A stretch of DNA of 11,275 nucleotides from contig DBLQ01000073.1 of the NCBI GenBank assembly GCA_002297505.1, positions 1 to 11,275 on the forward strand, written 5' to 3'. Below, piece after piece: positions 6,974-11,275 of the stretch. The position numbers were made by a program, and so were the translations under genes. The notes below the pieces were generated by a model, which saw only the letters and a list, made by a program, of their open reading frames with translations, was not told the origin of the DNA and searched no databases. How positions within the stretch are numbered: the first letter of the stretch is position 1; every line of letters starts with the position of its first letter. This DNA comes from Flavobacteriales bacterium UBA720. GTDB lineage: Bacteria; Bacteroidota; Bacteroidia; Flavobacteriales; Weeksellaceae.

Positions 6974-7009
6974 AAAAGCAGAAGAAACCCGGGAGTTTCC
7001 TCCGCTTTT
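6974..7009 (-). promoter_or_regulatory. Intercistronic RNA hairpin between porin and second yceI-like gene
   Basis: Positions 6974-6988 and 6995-7009 form a 15-position stem with a 6-nt loop. Read as plus-strand RNA it has two A-C mismatches; read as minus-strand RNA both become G-U wobbles and the stem is fully paired. This fits the direction of the gene cluster. In the minus-strand transcript the 3' arm ends in UUUU but A-residues follow, so it may be a leaky terminator or a stabiliser of the porin mRNA 3' end, lowering expression of the distal gene. Confidence 0.65.
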
Positions 7010-7023
7010 GTTACACTGAATAT

Positions 7024-8307
7024 TTAAAATGCGATGGCTGCTTCCAAAACAAAGCCTTTGAACTGGCCATCATAGAGAATGTTGGCAGGTGCATAGCCGT
7101 CATATTTCTGGTTCACATACTCCAGTTTTGTGAGGATATTTTTGGTTATAAACCATCCGCCGCCGATGTTGTATCTGGTGACATCCACTTTCTCTCCGGT
7201 TGCCAATTTTCCGTCTACACCATTATATCTTCCAGCGATGTAAAAGTTCTCACTGGTCCCGAATCTGTAAAGCATTTCTGCGGCGTACTGGTTCCAGCTT
7301 CTTCGCTCAAGTTCTGCGAAGTTTCTGCCGGACGCATTTTCGTAGGTTCCGAAGAATTCCAGACCTTTATATTTCAAGAAAGGATTGATCATGAATGAGG
7401 TCAGTTTGTTTTTGAAATCCGGGACAATCTGGCCGGAACGGAAATTGGCAGAAGATGTTGCGGCTGCATTTTCCATCACGAAGTAATACCGGGATCCGGC
7501 GCGGTCGCCGTCGTAGAAATCCAGCCGCTGGGTGTGGGCCGTGTTGTAAACAGAGCCTGTAAGCCTTACTCTCAGGTCATCATTAAGCTGTTTGTCAAAG
7601 CCAAGTTTTGCATATACAGACGGGCTGGTTCCTCCATTGGCCGTCTGGTTCAGCCTTCCGTTGGTTACGCCGGCCATCCCGATGAAGCCATCTCTCCTGT
7701 AATACACCTCGGCAAAAACCATGGTTGCAAAGGCGTCCATCAGGTAATTTCCTACGAACGGATTATTGATAACATACGCATTGTCACTCCTTCGGAAATG
7801 GACATCGCCATAATTAATTTCATCATGCCCAAATTTGATCGTGGCATACTTCATCACATCTTTCAGGAAGTCTTTTTTGATAAAATACAGTTTGTTGATT
7901 TGCAGATAGCCACCTTTTACATAAGCCTCATTGTGATGGCGGGAAGAAAGGAAAGTCCTGAGGTGCAGATTGACACCATCGTACAGCGCAACGTCAATGT
8001 CCAGATTGGCTGTGGCAAGGTTAAAATTGTTTCCAATGTCGTACAGCTGCGTGGTATTGACACCGTTGACGATGACAGGAGTAGCATTGTTCTGGTGCTG
8101 GATGGCCTGGAATTGCAGGGCAAATGCGCCGCCCACGCGCACTTTGAGTTTCTCAAAAGTGCTGACCGAATCTTTTGGATTTTCAAAAGCGTTGACGCTT
8201 CGCTGGTCACGGGGATTGAGGTTGTCAATCGGGAATTCCTGTGCGAGTCCGAAGTTGGCGGTGAGAAAAGCGGCGATGAAGCTGGTTTTCAGTAGATTTG
8301 TTTTCAT
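7024..8307 (-). CDS. Outer-membrane porin-like beta-barrel protein
   Basis: A 427-residue protein with a Sec signal peptide (LLKTSFIAAFLTANFGLAQ, residues 5-23) followed by a short polar linker and then repeated alternating beta strands rich in Gly, Tyr, Asn and aromatic residues. It ends in EAAIAF; a final Phe after alternating hydrophobic residues is the usual signal for outer-membrane barrel insertion. Strand-like stretches include VRVGGAFALQFQAIQ near the start, LDIDVALYDGVNLHLRTFLS, and near the end YNIGGGWFITKNILTKLEYV. The layout resembles OprO/OprP-type and related Bacteroidota porins, but no substrate is indicated. There is no TonB-box plus plug region, so it is not a SusC/TonB-dependent receptor. 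It lies 30 nt after the first yceI gene and is followed by a second yceI-like gene. A 253-codon antisense open frame is a compositional shadow. Confidence 0.85.
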   Translation of the reverse strand: MKTNLLKTSFIAAFLTANFGLAQEFPIDNLNPRDQRSVNAFENPKDSVSTFEKLKVRVGGAFALQFQAIQHQNNATPVIVNGVNTTQLYDIGNNFNLATANLDIDVALYDGVNLHLRTFLSSRHHNEAYVKGGYLQINKLYFIKKDFLKDVMKYATIKFGHDEINYGDVHFRRSDNAYVINNPFVGNYLMDAFATMVFAEVYYRRDGFIGMAGVTNGRLNQTANGGTSPSVYAKLGFDKQLNDDLRVRLTGSVYNTAHTQRLDFYDGDRAGSRYYFVMENAAATSSANFRSGQIVPDFKNKLTSFMINPFLKYKGLEFFGTYENASGRNFAELERRSWNQYAAEMLYRFGTSENFYIAGRYNGVDGKLATGEKVDVTRYNIGGGWFITKNILTKLEYVNQKYDGYAPANILYDGQFKGFVLEAAIAF

Positions 8308-8337
8308 TGTAACAGAATTTTAATGTTGAAAGGATGC

Positions 8338-8880
8338 TTATTTAGCATTAATGTTGAAGCTGATATCGATTTCGTCGCCCGTTTTAATGGTTCCCATCAT
8401 AAAGCTGGGTGCCTTGATCCCGAAAGCCGACATTTTCAGTTTTGTACTGCCCTTGATCGTGTAAACATTTCCAATTTTGACTACGCTTACCGGGAATTTT
8501 ATGTTCTTTGAAACATCTGTGATCGTTAATATTCCGGTAACACTTGCAGTTCCATTGGAAGGAAGCGAACTTGCCGTAAAAATGATTTCAGGATATTTAG
8601 AGGCTTCCAGCGATTTGTAAGCATTCTTGTCCATAGCAGATTCCTTGCTTTTGAGCGATGTCGTTTTCATTGTAAACTTTACATCATTGATGGTGTTCCC
8701 ATTGGCATTTCCGGTCCATGTGCCTTGCGCCGAAGTCATAGACCAATCATGCAGCGTCGATGTGCCTTCTATTTTTATATTAGAATTAATAATAGATAAT
8801 TTTTGAGCATTTGATAAAATTGCAAAACTTAATGTTCCTATGGTCAAAATGGTCCTGGATAGATTTTTAAATGTTGTCAT
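8338..8880 (-). CDS. YceI family exported protein
   Basis: A 180-residue protein with a signal peptide (cleavage after SNAQ, about residue 26) and a YceI domain (PF04264), a lipocalin-like periplasmic barrel; relatives bind long isoprenoid or amide ligands. The family pattern is clear: IEGTSTLHDWSMTS at 37-50, LKSKESAMDKNAYKSLEASK at 76-95 followed by YPEIIF, VTGILTITDVSKNIKFPV at 114-131 and LKMSAFGIKAPSFMMG at 148-163. It is the first gene of a minus-strand cluster that continues with a porin and a second YceI-like gene, and has a well-placed promoter 50-80 nt upstream. Stability or transport of a lipid-like compound across the envelope is a reasonable inference, but the sequence does not show the ligand. 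Confidence 0.92.
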   Translation of the reverse strand: MTTFKNLSRTILTIGTLSFAILSNAQKLSIINSNIKIEGTSTLHDWSMTSAQGTWTGNANGNTINDVKFTMKTTSLKSKESAMDKNAYKSLEASKYPEIIFTASSLPSNGTASVTGILTITDVSKNIKFPVSVVKIGNVYTIKGSTKLKMSAFGIKAPSFMMGTIKTGDEIDISFNINAK

Positions 8881-8930
8881 TTTTTTAAAATTTAATTGTT
8901 ATAATTGACGATTCCTTGTTTTTGATAGGA

Positions 8931-8961
8931 CAAATTTATAGTGCTATTGATAAATCATCAA
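8931..8961 (-). promoter_or_regulatory. Bacteroidota-type promoter of the yceI/porin/yceI cluster
   Basis: On the minus strand TTG (8961-8959) is followed after 20 nt by TAAATTTG (8938-8931), a full match to the phylum's -7 element TAnnTTTG; the usual spacer is about 19. Transcription would begin near 8925, giving a leader of about 45 nt before the ATG at 8880. No competing element of similar quality is seen in the gap. Confidence 0.6.
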
Positions 8962-8972
8962 TTATTTTACAA

Positions 8973-9238
8973 TGACAAAAATCTTATTAGATGTGCTGAT
9001 TTCATTATTGTCAGGATTACAAATCAAATTATGTCAAATCCACAGACTATTCAGAAGATTTGTTGGTCTGGCAATACCTATTATTAATAACGCTTGACAA
9101 ATAGTTATAGATGATATTTGTTAGGTTGATAGACTATGACTAATGTCATTTGAAATATTTTTGAATATATATAAATAATGTTAAATTATTATGAAATTGA
9201 TAAAATTAATATGATGAATGTCATGTCAGGTTTTGACA
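8973..9238. promoter_or_regulatory. AT-rich gnd/yceI intergenic region with a cluster of TGTCA/TGACA pentamers
   Basis: The 448-bp gap 8881-9328 between divergent yceI and gnd holds no credible gene. TGTCA or its complement TGACA occurs at 8973, 9009, 9032, 9095, 9144, 9219, 9224 and 9234 (first base of each). Some form pairs: ATGAC-N4-GTCAT at 9136-9149, a tandem TGTCATGTCA at 9219-9228, and TGTCA-N5-TGACA at 9224-9238. This looks like a multi-site operator, but the regulator is unknown. No convincing TAnnTTTG element was found for gnd; TAATTTTA at 9294-9301 lacks a TTG at the right distance. Confidence 0.45.
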
Positions 9239-9328
9239 GTAAATTTTAAGAATTTATTATCTTATGTTATGATGATTTTTACGTTCTATTGTCTAATTTT
9301 ATACAACTAAAAAATCAAATTACACACT

Positions 9329-10741
9329 ATGGAAAAGTACAGCTACGGGGTCGTGGGCCTCGGTGTGATGGGAAAAAATATTCTTTATAATATAGCCGAT
9401 AATGGTTTTTCCGTTGCCGGCTTTGATTTGGATTCAGAAAAAGCCAATACATTAGCAGATGGTGCCAAGCCCGGAACCTCTGTGATGGGAACTGCGGTTT
9501 TAGAAGCCTTTGTGCAATCTCTGGAAGTGCCGAGGAAAATTATTCTAATGGTGCCGGCGGGCAAACCGGTGGATGTAGTCCTCACGAATCTCAAACCCTT
9601 TCTGCACCAGGGAGATATCGTCATTGATGCAGGTAATTCTTTTTTCCTCGATACGGAACGCCGCATTGCGGATTACGCCGCGTTGGGATTTCATTTTATG
9701 GGAATGGGTGTTTCTGGTGGTGAGAAGGGTGCAAGAACGGGTCCCAGCATCATGCCCGGCGGTGACCTGGAAGCTTTTAAGCTCGTGAAGCCAATGCTGG
9801 AAGCGATTTCTGCAAAAGTCAACGGTGAACCTTGTACCGCATACATGGGTAGAAGCTCTGCGGGAAATTATGTCAAAATGGTTCACAATGGTATTGAGTA
9901 TGGAGATATGCAATTAATTTGTGAAGCATATTTCTTCTTGAAACAAACACTAGATTTGACTGCAGAAGAGTTCCATGAAATATTTGCTGAATGGAATAAA
10001 GGTGAACTGAATAGCTATCTAATTGAGATTACAGCCGATATTTTCAAGAAGAAAGATGAAGAAACTGGTAAGCCATTAGTGGATGTTATTCTTGATACTG
10101 CAGGACAAAAGGGTACAGGGAAATGGACAAGTCAAAGCGCACTTGATTTAGGTATCTCTCTGCCTATTATCACGGAATCTGTATTTGCACGTTGCATTTC
10201 TGCTTTAAAAGAAGAGCGTGTGAACGCAAGCAAAGTTTTATCTGGCCCTAAAGATAAAACAGCAATTGGAGTTGAAAAAGCCGAATTAATTGAAGCGGTG
10301 CGCCAAGCTTTATATATGAGCAAAATTTGTTCTTATGCACAAGGATTCACGCAATTGAAGGCAGCTTCTGAGGAATATGATTGGAACCTTGATTTTGGTA
10401 GCATTTCTATGCTTTGGAGAGGCGGATGTATTATCCGTGCTGCCTTTTTACAGAACATTAAAGAGGCTTATGAGACTAACACTGACCTACCGAACCTTTT
10501 ACTTGATCCATACTTTAAAGAAATTGTAGAGTCATATCAAGGTGGATTACGCCAAATTATCTCAATGGCGGTACAACAGGGCATTCCGATACCTGCATTT
10601 TCAGCAGCAATTTCTTATTATGACAGCTATCGTACTGCCAAACTACCTGCAAACTTATTGCAAGCGCAGCGCGATTATTTTGGAGCGCATACGTATAAAC
10701 GAGTAGATAAAGAAGGTACATTCCATACAAAATGGATATAA
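9329..10741 (+). CDS. gnd: 6-phosphogluconate dehydrogenase, decarboxylating; hybrid Bacteroidota/Bacillota open frame
   Basis: A 470-residue enzyme of the pentose phosphate pathway: 6-phosphogluconate + NADP+ gives ribulose 5-phosphate, CO2 and NADPH; a cytosolic homodimer. The Rossmann motif GLGVMGKN lies at 11-18, followed by SGGEKGARTGPSIMPGG at about 130-146. The catalytic motif at 181-191 carries Lys183, His186, Asn187 and Glu190. Further on are KGTGKWTS, ITESVFAR and the C-terminal RDYFGAHTY, whose Arg448 and His454 reach the partner's active site. The length is normal. Residues 1-180 look like flavobacterial Gnd (EKYSYGVVGLGVMG, FDLD, SSAGNY). From GDMQLICEAYFFLK (192 on) the protein and codons look like Bacillota; the flavobacterial version would read AIMQLISEAY there. 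The usual flavobacterial neighbours zwf and pgl are not found downstream. All key residues are present, so the frame could encode an active enzyme, but I suspect a chimera. Confidence 0.9.
   Translation: MEKYSYGVVGLGVMGKNILYNIADNGFSVAGFDLDSEKANTLADGAKPGTSVMGTAVLEAFVQSLEVPRKIILMVPAGKPVDVVLTNLKPFLHQGDIVIDAGNSFFLDTERRIADYAALGFHFMGMGVSGGEKGARTGPSIMPGGDLEAFKLVKPMLEAISAKVNGEPCTAYMGRSSAGNYVKMVHNGIEYGDMQLICEAYFFLKQTLDLTAEEFHEIFAEWNKGELNSYLIEITADIFKKKDEETGKPLVDVILDTAGQKGTGKWTSQSALDLGISLPIITESVFARCISALKEERVNASKVLSGPKDKTAIGVEKAELIEAVRQALYMSKICSYAQGFTQLKAASEEYDWNLDFGSISMLWRGGCIIRAAFLQNIKEAYETNTDLPNLLLDPYFKEIVESYQGGLRQIISMAVQQGIPIPAFSAAISYYDSYRTAKLPANLLQAQRDYFGAHTYKRVDKEGTFHTKWI
9869..9904. other. Probable junction between Bacteroidota and Bacillota DNA
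   Basis: The left limit is the last residue pair typical of Bacteroidota Gnd (Gly-Asn before Tyr181); the right limit is the first Bacillota-type residues (Gly192-Asp193). The intervening 33 nt encode YVKMVHNGIEY, shared by both lineages and therefore able to bridge an assembly overlap or a homologous exchange. Hand counts of single 60-base lines give about 52% GC at 9541 and 9661 but 33% at 9961, 43% at 10381 and 22% at 11101. The shift is not reversed before the window ends. Confidence 0.75.
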
Positions 10742-10747
10742 AATAAT

Positions 10748-10782
10748 AAATGGACTAAGATTAAATTCTTAGTCCATTTTTC
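10748..10782 (+). terminator. Rho-independent terminator of gnd
   Basis: AAATGGACTAAGA (10748-10760) pairs perfectly with TCTTAGTCCATTT (10767-10779) over 13 bp around a 6-nt loop, followed by TT. It begins 7 nt after the gnd stop codon. A long stem with a U-tract close to the stop is typical Bacillota style and belongs to the foreign part of the window. Confidence 0.9.
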
Positions 10783-10790
10783 ATTCCACA

Positions 10791-10977
10791 ATTCGTAGGC
10801 TATAAGACTTCCACTGATGGAAGTTCACTTTAAACGAATGTATGAATCAAGATGCGTTTATTTTTCCCCTTTAGATATTTTATCTAAAGGGGGTGTTTTT
10901 ATGTCCAAAAAGAATATCTAAAATTGGTAAGTGGATAGAACCCTATAGATTAAAATTTTACTTTATCGGATCCACTT
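10791..10977. repeat. Bacillota-type intergenic region with three further inverted repeats
   Basis: The 342-bp gap between gnd and the peptidase gene has no credible full gene. After the terminator come: ATTCGT (10791-10796)/ACGAAT (10834-10839) enclosing a tight hairpin ACTTCCA-CTGA-TGGAAGT (10807-10824); a perfect 12-bp stem CCCCTTTAGATA (10866-10877)/TATCTAAAGGGG (10881-10892) with a 3-nt loop followed by TGTTTTTA; and AAGTGGAT (10929-10936)/ATCCACTT (10970-10977), enclosing the palindrome TAAAATTTTA. The second may be another terminator or may hide the SD-like AAAGGGGG. The set resembles small folded repeats of Bacillus genomes, an untested suggestion. No promoter for the downstream gene stands out. 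Confidence 0.6.
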
Positions 10978-11083
10978 TTATTTATCTGAATTTTCCGTTA
11001 CTATTTTAAGTATCCGTGAACAATTTCCTTTATTATGAAAAAAAGAGACGAGAGATTTATGGACATTACAAGGGGGCATATTG

Positions 11084-11275
11084 ATGAAAGTGAGTGAAAA
11101 AATATATTTAAGTATAGAAGAGATTATTTCATTACCAACCGTATTAAGTACAAATATAAGCGATGATGGCAAAAATGTAGCATTTGTTAAAAGAACAGCT
11201 AACTGGGAAGACAATACATATAGAAACCATGTATGGATATATGAAAAAGATAAAGGGAAGAGTTATCCAAGATCG
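11084..11275 (+). CDS. S9-family (prolyl oligopeptidase-like) peptidase, first 64 residues; 3' end outside the window
   Basis: The frame is open from ATG 11084 to the right edge (64 codons). The start has a strong Shine-Dalgarno, AGGGGG at 11071-11076, 7 nt before the ATG, which is the Bacillota habit and unlike the SD-poor genes to the left. The protein opens with SIEEIISLPTVLSTNISDDG, then KNVAFVKRTANWEDN and HVWIYEKDKG. This is the pattern of the first WD-like/beta-propeller blade in S9 acylaminoacyl/prolyl oligopeptidases: a leading helix, L-x-x-P, S-x-D/P-G-K-x-V/A-F, then V-W/Y-I-Y. No signal peptide is visible. The catalytic Ser-Asp-His domain would lie several hundred residues further on and cannot be checked. 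Very AT-rich. An upstream ATG at 11059 is out of frame and stops after 12 codons. Confidence 0.75.
   Translation, partial: MKVSEKIYLSIEEIISLPTVLSTNISDDGKNVAFVKRTANWEDNTYRNHVWIYEKDKGKSYPRS

Noticed and set aside
7534..8295. 253-codon plus-strand open frame opposite the porin gene
   Set aside because: Its translation has no family pattern or membrane/signal logic. The opposite frame has a signal peptide, beta-barrel pattern and C-terminal Phe. It is a shadow of porin codon use.
9233..9267. TTGACA followed by an AT-rich -10-like TATTAT upstream of gnd
   Set aside because: It resembles an enterobacterial sigma-70 promoter, but Bacteroidota sigma-A uses TTG/TAnnTTTG, and this TTGACA is part of the TGTCA/TGACA cluster. 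Not called.
8881..9328. Possible small RNA, tRNA or hidden short gene in the 448-bp gap
   Set aside because: No cloverleaf, no strong hairpin plus U-run and no sustained coding frame were found; only regulatory-type motifs are supported.
10978..11214. 78-codon minus-strand frame at the right end
   Set aside because: It is antisense to the S9 peptidase start and its leader, without RBS or recognisable motif.

Overview
Most of this window (about 1 to 9870) reads as chromosome of a Bacteroidota, probably a Flavobacteriales member of the Weeksellaceae/Chryseobacterium type. The reasons are protein character (a MutS2 without Smr domain, a short RsmI-like methyltransferase, signal peptides ending in -AQ, a DUF1684 protein), the lack of Shine-Dalgarno sequences before most genes, and promoter-like TTG-N20-TAnnTTTG signals. 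From about 9905 to the right edge the DNA looks like it comes from a low-GC Bacillota (Bacillales-like): the codon choice changes, a strong SD appears, and the encoded protein sequence is of that type. The two parts meet inside one gene, gnd.

Layout. 1-441: 3' end of a dicarboxylate/cation symporter gene (dctA-like), followed by a 16-bp inverted repeat. 533-3535: four plus-strand genes (short RsmI-family methyltransferase, AI-2E/PerM family membrane protein, secreted DUF1684 protein, small cytosolic protein), with a heptanucleotide tandem repeat before the second one. A bidirectional terminator at 3539-3570 separates them from a convergent mutS2 (3575-5716, minus strand). 5794-6339 is an AT-rich orphan membrane-protein gene divergent from mutS2. 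6458-8880 is a minus-strand cluster, yceI - outer-membrane porin - second yceI-like gene, with a good Bacteroidota promoter upstream, an intercistronic hairpin and a probable terminator. 8881-9328 is a 448-bp AT-rich regulatory gap with eight TGTCA/TGACA pentamers. 9329-10741 is gnd (6-phosphogluconate dehydrogenase), Bacteroidota-like for about 180 residues and Bacillota-like for the rest. 10742-11083 is a Bacillota-style intergenic region with a strong terminator and several inverted repeats. 11084-11275 is the start of an S9-family peptidase gene.

How the genes relate. The clearest functional unit is the yceI/porin/yceI cluster: two exported lipocalin-fold-type proteins around an outer-membrane barrel, presumably one envelope function with an unknown ligand. 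The plus-strand genes are mostly housekeeping or conserved unknowns, without an obvious shared pathway. The most important observation is the hybrid gnd. Its open frame switches phylum at the most conserved catalytic motif and everything downstream stays foreign. This is best explained by a chimeric assembly joined at a conserved stretch, and less likely by a real recombination. I did not find a convincing new multi-gene system such as a defence island, CRISPR array or BGC.
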